Shown here piece after piece: positions 1-8,309 of a stretch of DNA of 64,000 bases. Made by a program: the position numbers and the translations under genes. How positions within the stretch are numbered: position 1 is the first letter of the stretch; each line of letters begins with the position of its first letter. The DNA is from Bacilli bacterium (GTDB lineage Bacteria > Bacillota_I > Bacilli_A > RF39 > UBA660), in NCBI GenBank assembly GCA_017436345.1, contig JAFSDH010000002.1:1-64000 (forward strand). Direction: 5' to 3'. The notes beneath the pieces are model-generated. The model was not told the DNA's origin. It saw nothing but the letters and a program-made list of their open reading frames with translations, and did not search any database.

Positions 1-91
1 ACTGAGAGGGTACACCTGTTCCCATCCCGAACACAGAAGTTAAGCTCTCAAGTGCCGACGATAGTGAATGCGAAAATAGGACGTTGCCAAT
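1..91 (+). rRNA. rrf: 5S ribosomal RNA, 3' part
   Basis: The stretch carries the conserved 5S core (CCCATCCCGAACACAGAAGTT at about 23-43, then the GCCGA and AGTAGGACG-like segments, here AATAGGACGTTGCCAA). The 5' end lies outside the window. A hairpin terminator follows at 114-138, so this is the end of an rRNA operon on the plus strand. Confidence 0.93.
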
Positions 92-113
92 GATTTTTTT
101 TTTGTAATTTTTT

Positions 114-138
114 ATCCACATTTAATGTGGATTTTTTT
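114..138 (+). terminator. rRNA operon terminator
   Basis: A 7-bp stem, ATCCACA (114-120) with TGTGGAT (126-132), has a 5-nt loop and is followed by a T run. It closes the rRNA transcript. Confidence 0.8.
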
Positions 139-202
139 ATGCCTAAATTGACTTTAAAACGCTTGTATGGTATCATATGTATTCAATGGAGGGCGATTTA
201 TT

Positions 203-1261
203 ATGGCATTAACTATAAAGAATTTAAAAATAAATTTAGAATCAAAAATTTTAAATGCTAACAATACTTTTATAGTGGCTCATAATAATATTGACCTTGA
301 TGGATTAGGTTCCTCAGTAGGTTTATCCTTAATCCCAACTAATCTAGGAAAACATGCATATATTGTAATTGATGAAAATGATTTTTCAATGGATACGCTT
401 GTACAACGTTTAATTGAGGAAAAATGTGAAAATTTTAAATTTGTAAATAAGGATGAATGTCTTGATTTAATTACTGGAAATGATTTACTTATTTTAACAG
501 ATGTGAATAAAATAGGTAGAACTTGTTTTTATGATACGGCCGATGCTTTTAAAGAAATTATGGTTATTGATCATCATGAAACTGATTCTACGTCAATAAC
601 AGGTCCAAATAGCTACGTTTTTCCAGATGCATCAAGTGCTAGTGAAATAGTTGCAATGCTTTTAAAATTAAGTCAAACTAAATATGATGAAAATGTTGCA
701 ACTGCATTATTAGCAGGTATAAATTTAGATACAAACAATTATACAAAGAATAGAGGCTCTGCTACTTTAAGAATAATTGCTAATTTGATGGATCGAGGCG
801 GAGATGATGCCTACATTACTTCATTATTTATGGGAGACTATTCTGACAACATAAAAAGATACGAAGTAGCATCACGTGAAAATACAGAATTTAGAACATT
901 TACTAAAGAAACAACTGTACCTATTGAAGGTGATGAAGATACATCTTTTAATACTACATTTAGTATTGCAATAGCTGCAGATCCTGAAATAAGAGGAAAA
1001 GTTGTTTTGGCTCAAGCTGCAAATTATTTATTAGATTTTGCAGATGTTTCAATTACAATGGCAAATATAAGTAGTAGAACGATAAGCGTACATGGTAGAT
1101 CAAAAGGACAAATAAATATCGGTGAATTATTTAAAAAAGTTGACGGTGGTGGTAGCATTAAGTCAAGTGCTACAGAGATTCATGATTGTACATTGGAAGA
1201 AGCAAAGCAAAAAATACTTTCTATATTTCCACCACTATCTAAACCTAAAAAATTTGTTTAA
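203..1261 (+). CDS. DHH/DHHA1 phosphoesterase, GdpP-like catalytic domain without the sensor part
   Basis: This 352-aa protein has the two-domain architecture of DHH-DHHA1 phosphoesterases. The N-terminal DHH domain shows HNNIDLDGLGS as the first metal motif and VIDHHET as the DHH motif. The DHHA1 domain (about 240-352) shows VLAQAANYLL, ISVHGRSKGQINI and the loop DGGGSIKSSA. These segments resemble the catalytic part of the c-di-AMP phosphodiesterase GdpP more than NrnA. The usual GdpP membrane, PAS-like and GGDEF-like regions are absent, so it is a soluble standalone version that may hydrolyse c-di-AMP, pApA or short oligonucleotides. The GGGH glycine loop of the family reads GGGS here. The start is the ATG at 203, preceded by GGAGGG at 188-193; an upstream in-frame ATG at 167 lacks a ribosome site. 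It stands alone between the rRNA operon and the t6A operon. Confidence 0.82.
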   Translation: MALTIKNLKINLESKILNANNTFIVAHNNIDLDGLGSSVGLSLIPTNLGKHAYIVIDENDFSMDTLVQRLIEEKCENFKFVNKDECLDLITGNDLLILTDVNKIGRTCFYDTADAFKEIMVIDHHETDSTSITGPNSYVFPDASSASEIVAMLLKLSQTKYDENVATALLAGINLDTNNYTKNRGSATLRIIANLMDRGGDDAYITSLFMGDYSDNIKRYEVASRENTEFRTFTKETTVPIEGDEDTSFNTTFSIAIAADPEIRGKVVLAQAANYLLDFADVSITMANISSRTISVHGRSKGQINIGELFKKVDGGGSIKSSATEIHDCTLEEAKQKILSIFPPLSKPKKFV

Positions 1262-1300
1262 CAATTTATATATCTATTATGTAAAGTTTATTCAACTTTA

Positions 1301-1330
1301 TTGTTTTTCTTAAAATGAATTTGCTATAAT
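1301..1330 (+). promoter_or_regulatory. sigma-A promoter of the t6A operon
   Basis: TTGTTT (1301-1306), an 18-bp spacer and an extended -10 TGCTATAAT (TATAAT at 1325-1330) lie 17 bp before the tsaE start. Confidence 0.65.
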
Positions 1331-1346
1331 AAAATAGGTGATAGAT

Positions 1347-1799
1347 ATGATAGAAAAGATAACAACATATAGTGAAAAAGAAACTATTGAAATAGCTCAA
1401 AATTTTGAGTCTGAAAAATTTCCAAATATGGTAATATGTTTAGATGGAGATCTTGGTAGTGGAAAAACTGTGTTTACAAAAGGTTTTGCGCAAGCCTTAG
1501 GTATAGAAGAAAATATTACATCTCCAACATTTAATATAATAAAAGAATACCCAAATGGTGAATTACCATTATATCATATGGATGTTTATCGCTTAGATGG
1601 TAATGCTGATGGTGTTGGAATAGAAGAATATTTCAATAAAGGCGGAGTTGTAATCATAGAATGGGCAGATACTATTGAAGATATTTTACCAACAGAAAGA
1701 CTAGATATAAAATTTAAAGTAGTAGATGAAAATTCTAGAGTATTAAAATTTATTCCACATGGTCAAAAATATGAAGAAATTTGTGGAGCTGTTCTATGA
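1347..1799 (+). CDS. tsaE: tRNA t6A biosynthesis ATPase TsaE
   Basis: This 150-aa P-loop protein has Walker A GDLGSGKT, the TSPTFNII segment and the YHMDVYRL and IIEWAD motifs that define TsaE. It is the ATPase that resets the TsaB-TsaD complex during threonylcarbamoyl transfer to A37 of ANN-decoding tRNAs. The start chosen is the ATG at 1347, 4 nt after AGGTGAT; an in-frame GTG at 1338 lies inside that ribosome site. It is the first gene of a tight operon, and its TGA stop overlaps the tsaB ATG (ATGA), which points to translational coupling. Confidence 0.95.
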   Translation: MIEKITTYSEKETIEIAQNFESEKFPNMVICLDGDLGSGKTVFTKGFAQALGIEENITSPTFNIIKEYPNGELPLYHMDVYRLDGNADGVGIEEYFNKGGVVIIEWADTIEDILPTERLDIKFKVVDENSRVLKFIPHGQKYEEICGAVL

Positions 1800-2434
1800 A
1801 ATACTTATATGTAGATACAACTTCAAATTTTTTATACACAGGTATTGTGGATAAAGATTTGTTATTGTGCGAAAGAAAGATAAGATTTGACAAAGACTTA
1901 TCAACAATGGCATTAACAACTATTGTTGATATGATGGATGAGAATAATATAAAACCCAATGATATTAATAAAATAATCTTAGTAAACGGACCTGGATCTT
2001 TTACAGGGTGTAGAATAGGTATAACAATTGCTAAAACATATGCATGGAGTTTAAATATCCCAATTACAACTATATCAAGTTTAGAAGCAATGGCTTTAAT
2101 TGATGATGAATATGATTTTTATGTTCCAATGCTAGATGCTAGAAGAGATTATGTATTTTCTGGAATATATGATAAAGATAATAATCAAATTTTAAAAAAT
2201 CAGTATGTTAAAAAAAGCATTGTTGAAACAGCAATAACAAATATGTCTGATAATTTTGTTTTTATTACAAATGATGAATTAGATGTTAATGGTCCAAAAA
2301 TAAATTATGACCCTAACATCTTAAAAATCGTCTTAAAATATAAGGATAAAGAATCAGTAAATCCTCACGGAATTGATGCTGAATATTTAAAGTTGACTGA
2401 GGCAGAGGAAAAATTAAATGATAATAAGTGTTAA
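1796..2434 (+). CDS. tsaB: tRNA t6A complex dimerisation subunit TsaB
   Basis: This 212-aa ASKHA-fold protein begins MKYLYVDTTSNFLYTGI and carries the GPGSFTGCRIGITIAK segment diagnostic of TsaB (YeaZ). It has no catalytic metal site of its own and acts as the dimer partner that activates TsaD. The ATG at 1796 overlaps the tsaE stop and is preceded by TGGAG. The gene overlaps rimI by 17 nt, so tsaE, tsaB, rimI and tsaD form one cotranscribed block. Confidence 0.95.
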   Translation: MKYLYVDTTSNFLYTGIVDKDLLLCERKIRFDKDLSTMALTTIVDMMDENNIKPNDINKIILVNGPGSFTGCRIGITIAKTYAWSLNIPITTISSLEAMALIDDEYDFYVPMLDARRDYVFSGIYDKDNNQILKNQYVKKSIVETAITNMSDNFVFITNDELDVNGPKINYDPNILKIVLKYKDKESVNPHGIDAEYLKLTEAEEKLNDNKC

Positions 2435-2849
2435 CATTGACAACTTAAGTTTAATAAACGAAATACAAACTACATTTAATGTATTATATAAACAAAAAAA
2501 CGAACTAAAAAAAGAGTTTGAAATGAATCCTTATACCAAGATATATATATATATAGAAAATGATAATATTTTAGGAATATTACATATAAACGATATATAT
2601 GATAGGTATGAAATAAATAATATATATGTTTTAGAAGAATATCGAAACAAGGGTATTGCTTCGAAGCTATTAGAATATGTTATTGAGTTGGGGAAAAAAA
2701 ATAATATTTTAAATATAACTCTAGAAGTACGAAAAAATAATGTAAATGCTATAAAATTATACAATAAATATAATTTTAAAGAAAAAGCAATTCGTAAAGG
2801 ATACTATAACGGAATAGACGGAATATTAATGGAAAAAGAGATGATGTAA
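2418..2849 (+). CDS. rimI: RimI-like ribosomal protein N-acetyltransferase
   Basis: This 143-aa GNAT protein has the acetyl-CoA binding signature YRNKGIASKLLEYVI, LEVRKNNVNAIKLYNKYNF in motif B, and the C-terminal GYYNGIDGILMEKEM typical of RimI. RimI acetylates the N-terminal alanine of ribosomal protein S18. Its position between tsaB and tsaD is the common Bacillota arrangement. The start lies inside tsaB and the stop abuts the tsaD ATG at 2850. Confidence 0.9.
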   Translation: MIISVNIDNLSLINEIQTTFNVLYKQKNELKKEFEMNPYTKIYIYIENDNILGILHINDIYDRYEINNIYVLEEYRNKGIASKLLEYVIELGKKNNILNITLEVRKNNVNAIKLYNKYNFKEKAIRKGYYNGIDGILMEKEMM

Positions 2850-3854
2850 ATGAAGGATATATATATACTTGGAATTGAAAGTAGTTGTGATGAAACAAGT
2901 TGCTCTATCGTAAAAAATGGTAGAGAAGAACTTGCAACTGTTATCTTATCTCAAATTGATATTCATAAAAATTATGGTGGAGTAGTTCCTGAAATTGCTA
3001 GTCGTCAACATGTTAAAAATATTACAATGGTAATAGAAGAATGTTTAGAAAAAGCCAATATGAAAATGGAAGATGTAGATGCTATAGCAGTTACTTATGG
3101 ACCAGGGTTAATTGGTTCATTACTAATTGGATTAGAAGCAGCAAAAACATTATCATATATATATAATAAGCCACTAGTACCAGTACATCATATTGCTGGA
3201 CACATTTATGCTAATAATTTAGTAAAAGAAATGAAATTTCCATTACTATCATTAGTAATAAGTGGTGGACATACTGAATTAGTCTTTATGGAAGATCACT
3301 TAAAATTTGAAAAATTAGGTGGAACATTAGATGATGCAGTAGGAGAATGCTATGACAAAGTAGCTCGTGTTGTTGGAATTCCTTATCCAGGAGGTCCATC
3401 AATTGATAAAATGGCACACATTGGAAAAAATAGTTATAATTTACCATTACCACTTAATGATAATTCTTATAACTTTAGTTTTAGTGGTCTAAAAAGTGCT
3501 GTTATTAATTTAAGTCATAATGAAGCACAAAGAGGAAACGAATTAAATAAAGAAGATTTAGCTGCTTCTTTTCAAGAAGTAGTTGTTGAAATAATAAGCA
3601 AAAAAGTAGAAAAAGCTATTAAAGAAAAAAATATAAAATATTTTATTACAGCTGGTGGAGTTGCTGCCAATAAGGGGATTCGAGAAAAACTTGCAAAAGT
3701 TTGTGAAGAATCTAATATCGAATACAGCTTTCCAGAAATAAAATATTGTACTGATAATGCTGCAATGATTGCTGCAGCAGGATATTTTTATTTTATTAAT
3801 AATCGAGTATCTACTATTGAAATTAATGCAAAATCAAATGATGTTTTGAAATAA
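2850..3854 (+). CDS. tsaD: tRNA N6-adenosine threonylcarbamoyltransferase TsaD
   Basis: This 334-aa protein opens with GIESSCDETSCSIV and contains the metal-binding HHIAGH (about 113-118), VISGGHTELV, the GECYDKVARVVGIPYPGGPSID segment and FITAGGVAANKGIR. Length and motifs are complete for TsaD (Kae1/YgjD), which transfers the threonylcarbamoyl group from TC-AMP to A37. It is the last gene of the t6A operon, and a strong terminator begins at its stop codon. Confidence 0.97.
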   Translation: MKDIYILGIESSCDETSCSIVKNGREELATVILSQIDIHKNYGGVVPEIASRQHVKNITMVIEECLEKANMKMEDVDAIAVTYGPGLIGSLLIGLEAAKTLSYIYNKPLVPVHHIAGHIYANNLVKEMKFPLLSLVISGGHTELVFMEDHLKFEKLGGTLDDAVGECYDKVARVVGIPYPGGPSIDKMAHIGKNSYNLPLPLNDNSYNFSFSGLKSAVINLSHNEAQRGNELNKEDLAASFQEVVVEIISKKVEKAIKEKNIKYFITAGGVAANKGIREKLAKVCEESNIEYSFPEIKYCTDNAAMIAAAGYFYFINNRVSTIEINAKSNDVLK

Positions 3855-3885
3855 ACTGTTTTTATAGTGGAAAAACAGTTTTTTT
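3853..3885 (+). terminator. t6A operon terminator
   Basis: An 11-bp perfect stem, AAACTGTTTTT (3853-3863) with AAAAACAGTTT (3871-3881), has a 7-nt loop and ends in T residues. Confidence 0.85.
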
Positions 3886-3902
3886 GTTATAGGGAGGGAA
3901 TT

Positions 3903-6089
3903 ATGGAAAAATTAGAGAAACAATTAATAGAATACTTAAAAATAAAAGTTAAAAATATGTCATTAGAAGAGATATATCAAGATTTAGGAACAGAATATGA
4001 TAAAGATGATATTTTAACCACCATAGTTCATCTCGAGAAAAAAGGTAAGATTTTTAGAAATAAGAAAAATGAATTTCAAGCTTGGCATAATGGACTTGGT
4101 CGAATCTTTGGTACAATAAAGCTAACATCTAAAGGAGCCGGATTACTTAAAGAAGAAAATGGAAATATTACATTTATCCATAGAGATTTTTTGAATGGTT
4201 GCTTAAATGGTGATAAAGTTATTGTTAAAGATTTAAAGATGGTAAAACCAAGAGGAAAAGAAAAAGAAAGACAAGAGGGAAAAGTTGAACGTATAGTTGA
4301 ACGTGTACAATCAAGAATATTATGCGAACTTATTAACAATAATGGAGTTAAAAGTATTAAACCTCTTACAGAAAATGAAGATTTAAAAGTAAGAATAAAT
4401 AAAGATGATATAAAAAAGTATGTAGATGGAGATTTATTATTAGTTGATTTAGAACTTGAAAGAAAAGATGAGTATTTTCCAGGTACAATTTTAAAAAGAG
4501 TGTGTCATAAAGATGATCCTAACAGCGAACTAATTACCATTGCTGCTACTCATGGTTTTGACTATGAATTTCCTGATGAAGTAAAAGAAGAAGTTAAAAA
4601 TATTCCAAAAGATATAAAAAATGAAGACTTATCAAATAGAGTAGATTTAAGAAATAAATTAATCTTTACTATTGATGGTGAAGATACTAAAGATATTGAT
4701 GATGCCATTTCTTTAGAAATATTACCAAATGGTAACTATAAATTAGGTGTGCATATAGCTGATGTATCACATTATGTTAAACCTGGAACAGCTATATTTA
4801 GAGAAGCCTTAAAAAGAGGAACTTCATTGTATATGTTAAGTTCTGTTATTCCAATGTTACCTCGTGAATTATCAAATGGAATCTGTTCATTAAATCCTAA
4901 TGAAGAAAGATTAGCTAAATCTTGTGAAATGGAAATTGATCCAAGTGGTAATATTATAAGTAGTAAAATTTTTGATAGTGTTATAAAGTCAAATAAAAAG
5001 ATGTCTTATACAGCTGTTAATAAAATAATTGAAAGTAATGAAATTCCTGAAGGATATGAAGACTATGCTGAATTATTAAAAGAAATGAATAATTTATCAA
5101 AAAGAATGTCTGCAAAAAGAAAAAATGCTGGTGCAGTAGAATTTGATAAACCAGAAATGAAAATAATAACTGATATAAAAGGTAGAATAAAAGAAATAAA
5201 GGTACTAAAACAAAGATCAGCTGAATTATTAATAGAAAATTTTATGCTTGCAGCTAATGAAACTGTTGCAACAACTGTTGCAAAAAGAAAGTTACCATTT
5301 ATTTATCGTGTTCATGATTTACCAAATAAGGACAAGTTATCTGAAATAGCTGATAACATCTGTAGTAATAACAATGAAATAAAAAAACCATCAGCACCAT
5401 TCTCGTCTTCAAAAGTAATACAAAGATTTTTATCAATTCTAAGTAAATATCAAGAGTATCCAGCATATTCAAATATGATTTTAAGATGTATGAGTAAAGC
5501 CGAATACTCTAATAACAATATTGGTCATTTTGGATTAGCTATGCAAAATTATACACATTTTACTTCTCCAATTAGAAGATTTCCAGATTTAATAGTACAT
5601 CATCTTTTAAGTTTATATGATAATAAAGACTTAAGTGATATAAATATGAAAGAGTTAAATGAAACAATAGGAGAAATAGCATTTCAATCTTCTGAAAGAG
5701 AAAGAGCCGCTCAAAGAGCCGAGTATGATGCTAATGACATGAAAACAGCCGAATTTATGGCAGACCATATAGGTGAAGAGTATAATGGAACAATTGTTGA
5801 TATTACAGATAAAGGAATGAGTATTATACTAGATAATTTAATTGAAGGATTTGTTGCGAATCGCGACATTGAACCAAAAGGGCTATATAAATTTTATAAG
5901 AGTAAACGTATGTTAATTTCTGAACAAGAATCATACAAACTTGGAGATAAAGTTTCAGTTAAAGTTAAATCTGCAAACAAAAAAACAAAAAAGATTAATT
6001 TTATAGCTTTAGGGCATGAAAAAACTAAAAATGAACAAGAAATTAAAGAAAAAGCTAAAACTAAAACATTAAGTTCTAGACAAAATTAA
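3903..6089 (+). CDS. rnr: Ribonuclease R
   Basis: This 728-aa 3'-5' exoribonuclease has an N-terminal winged-helix region (about 1-65), cold-shock/OB domains, and the RNB catalytic domain opening with GEDTKDIDDAIS, whose Asp cluster binds the metals. HIADVSHYV, FTSPIRRFPDLIVHH and a C-terminal S1 domain (about 630-710) follow, and then a Lys-rich tail. It degrades structured RNA and, in many bacteria, works with tmRNA quality control. The ATG at 3903 follows AGGGAGGGA; an in-frame start at 3867 would lie within the preceding terminator. No smpB or secG gene lies beside it. Confidence 0.95.
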   Translation: MEKLEKQLIEYLKIKVKNMSLEEIYQDLGTEYDKDDILTTIVHLEKKGKIFRNKKNEFQAWHNGLGRIFGTIKLTSKGAGLLKEENGNITFIHRDFLNGCLNGDKVIVKDLKMVKPRGKEKERQEGKVERIVERVQSRILCELINNNGVKSIKPLTENEDLKVRINKDDIKKYVDGDLLLVDLELERKDEYFPGTILKRVCHKDDPNSELITIAATHGFDYEFPDEVKEEVKNIPKDIKNEDLSNRVDLRNKLIFTIDGEDTKDIDDAISLEILPNGNYKLGVHIADVSHYVKPGTAIFREALKRGTSLYMLSSVIPMLPRELSNGICSLNPNEERLAKSCEMEIDPSGNIISSKIFDSVIKSNKKMSYTAVNKIIESNEIPEGYEDYAELLKEMNNLSKRMSAKRKNAGAVEFDKPEMKIITDIKGRIKEIKVLKQRSAELLIENFMLAANETVATTVAKRKLPFIYRVHDLPNKDKLSEIADNICSNNNEIKKPSAPFSSSKVIQRFLSILSKYQEYPAYSNMILRCMSKAEYSNNNIGHFGLAMQNYTHFTSPIRRFPDLIVHHLLSLYDNKDLSDINMKELNETIGEIAFQSSERERAAQRAEYDANDMKTAEFMADHIGEEYNGTIVDITDKGMSIILDNLIEGFVANRDIEPKGLYKFYKSKRMLISEQESYKLGDKVSVKVKSANKKTKKINFIALGHEKTKNEQEIKEKAKTKTLSSRQN

Positions 6090-6144
6090 TTTTTTAGTGT
6101 ATAGTTCATAGTATCGTGCTTATAAAACTTGATAAAAAATTTAT

Positions 6145-6169
6145 AACGAGCTAATATAGTTCGTTTTTT
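6145..6169 (+). terminator. Terminator after rnr
   Basis: A 9-bp stem with one G-U pair, AACGAGCTA (6145-6153) with TAGTTCGTT (6157-6165), has a 3-nt loop and a T run. Confidence 0.75.
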
Positions 6170-6185
6170 ATTTAGGGAGGTATGT

Positions 6186-8231
6186 ATGAATCTTAGTGAA
6201 AAAGAAATGAAACAAGAAAAGGCCTACTTAGATGCAACACTTGATGTTATAAGAGGAAAAATATCTAAATTAGGTCAAGAACTTTATGAAAGAGAAGATA
6301 AAGTTCAAGAATTTCAAAAATTCATTTGGGATAGTAAAGCTGACATGGACCCAACTGAAATGAAAAATATGATTTTAGCTAATGATACAGAAGTAATGCT
6401 TATGCAAAACAAAGGAAAGTATCTACAAAAGCTATATCGTATCCAAGATAATCCTTATTTTGGATCTATGACCTTTCAAGATGAAGATGAACAAAATAAA
6501 ATTTATATAGGTATTACTCATGTTGAAGATGAAGAAAATGATATATATCTAGTAAATGACTGGCGCTCACCAATATGTTCTATGTTCTATGATTATGAAG
6601 TAGGACCAGCTAAGTATAAAGCACCAGGGGGAGAAGTAGAAGGAGAAATCCTTTGCAAAAGACAATTTAATATTAAAGATGGAAAAATTGTAAGAGTTTT
6701 TGATAATAATTTGAATATTGATGATGAATTACTTCAAGAAGTCTTAGCAACAGAATCAAGTGATAAAATGAAAAATATTGTTAACACTATTCAACAAGAA
6801 CAAAATGCTATTATTAGAAATATTGAAGATAAAAATTTAATTGTTCAAGGTATTGCAGGAAGTGGTAAAACAAGTGTTGCACTTCACCGAATTGCCTTCT
6901 TATTATACAAAATTGAAAATTTAACTTCAAACAATGTACTTATTTTTTCACCAAACCAAATATTCTCAGAATATATATCTAATGTCTTGCCTGAACTTGG
7001 AGAAGATAATACAATGCAAACAACATTCCATGACTTTCTAACAACATATACAAGTGAATTTAAGGATGTTGAGTCTTTTACTAATTTTATTGAAAGGTAT
7101 TATAAATATACAGAAACAAATGAAGAATTGGTTCGTTATAAACAAAGTGATCAAGTTATAACTGACTTAAATAATTATGTTAAAGATTTTATTGATAAAG
7201 CTCATTTTACTGAAGATATAGTAAATAAAGATTATTCTATAACTAAAGAAGAGCTAGATGATTTATTAAAAGATCGTTTTAATAAAATGTTATTCTTTGA
7301 AAGACTTGATTTAATTGGAGAAAAATTATCAAATAATTATTATAATGGTAATAAATCAAAAGCTAGAAGTATCAGATCTCAATTAGTAAAAATATTAAAT
7401 ACTAGTTTAGACTTTAAAACAATCTATAAAAATTTCTTCTATAGTAAGTTCTTTAAAGAAAGTTTTAAGGGAACTATAACTGATGAAGAAATAGATGAAA
7501 TGATTAAAAGAAAAACAATTAATTATGAAGATGCTTGTTTATTCACATATTTAAAATCTTTATTAAAAGGTTTTGATTATCGCGGAATGATTAAACAAGT
7601 AGTTATAGATGAAGCTCAAGACTATTCAAAATTACAATATATAATAATTAAGAATATATTTAAGAAAGCTAACTTTACTATTTTAGGAGATATTAATCAA
7701 ACAATAAATCCATATTATAAATATGATAGTTTAGAAATATTAAAAGATGTATTTAAATCTGGAACAAATTATTTAGAATTAAGAAAAACATATCGTTCAT
7801 CTCCTGAAATAATAGAACATACTAATAAAATATTAGGTTTAAATCACGTTTCAGCTATTAGAAAATCTGAAAATAAACCAGTAATTTTTAGGGATGAAAC
7901 TAATTTAAAAGATAATTTAATAAATGATGTAACAAATCTTAAGAAAGTAAGTAAAAGTGTTGCAATAATAACTAAAACAGATGATGAAAGTGAATACTTA
8001 TATGAACTTCTAAAAAAAGATATACCTGATTTATCACTATTAAATTCAAATTCAGTTGGTTTTAATAAAGAAATGATTGTTATTCCATCATATGTCGCAA
8101 AAGGTTTAGAGTTTGATTCTGCAATCATATATACTGATAAAATAAATAAATATAAAGAAACTGAAAAATATTTATATTATGTAGCATGTACAAGAAGTCA
8201 ACATCAATTAATAATATATAACCAAAAATAA
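6186..8231 (+). CDS. helD: HelD-like superfamily 1 helicase (RNA polymerase recycling)
   Basis: This 681-aa protein has an N-terminal coiled coil (about 1-60), a beta-rich region with VNDWRSPICSMFYDYEVG, and a UvrD-type ATPase core. The core shows Walker A GIAGSGKTSVALHR, Walker B VVIDEAQDYSKLQY, motif IV LRKTYRSSPEI, motif V VAKGLEFDSAII and motif VI YVACTRSQHQ. The coiled-coil arm followed by a split helicase core is the architecture of HelD, which in Gram-positive bacteria removes stalled RNA polymerase from DNA. It is somewhat shorter than Bacillus HelD. The ATG at 6186 follows GGGAGG. A UvrD-like repair helicase is less likely because the N-terminus is HelD-type and a separate pcrA is present. 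Confidence 0.85.
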   Translation: MNLSEKEMKQEKAYLDATLDVIRGKISKLGQELYEREDKVQEFQKFIWDSKADMDPTEMKNMILANDTEVMLMQNKGKYLQKLYRIQDNPYFGSMTFQDEDEQNKIYIGITHVEDEENDIYLVNDWRSPICSMFYDYEVGPAKYKAPGGEVEGEILCKRQFNIKDGKIVRVFDNNLNIDDELLQEVLATESSDKMKNIVNTIQQEQNAIIRNIEDKNLIVQGIAGSGKTSVALHRIAFLLYKIENLTSNNVLIFSPNQIFSEYISNVLPELGEDNTMQTTFHDFLTTYTSEFKDVESFTNFIERYYKYTETNEELVRYKQSDQVITDLNNYVKDFIDKAHFTEDIVNKDYSITKEELDDLLKDRFNKMLFFERLDLIGEKLSNNYYNGNKSKARSIRSQLVKILNTSLDFKTIYKNFFYSKFFKESFKGTITDEEIDEMIKRKTINYEDACLFTYLKSLLKGFDYRGMIKQVVIDEAQDYSKLQYIIIKNIFKKANFTILGDINQTINPYYKYDSLEILKDVFKSGTNYLELRKTYRSSPEIIEHTNKILGLNHVSAIRKSENKPVIFRDETNLKDNLINDVTNLKKVSKSVAIITKTDDESEYLYELLKKDIPDLSLLNSNSVGFNKEMIVIPSYVAKGLEFDSAIIYTDKINKYKETEKYLYYVACTRSQHQLIIYNQK

Positions 8232-8254
8232 GATACGAAAGTATCTTTTTTTTT
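8231..8254 (+). terminator. Terminator after helD
   Basis: AGATAC-GAAA-GTATCT (8231-8246) is a GNRA-loop hairpin followed by a T run. Confidence 0.8.
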
Positions 8255-8309
8255 AGGAAATTTATAATAAAGAGATAATAATGTTATTGATAGTAATTAA
8301 GGAGGAAAT

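Noticed and set aside
1122..1313. 63-aa plus-strand frame at the end of the DHH gene
   Set aside because: It overlaps the DHH coding sequence in another frame, has no ribosome site and is low in complexity.
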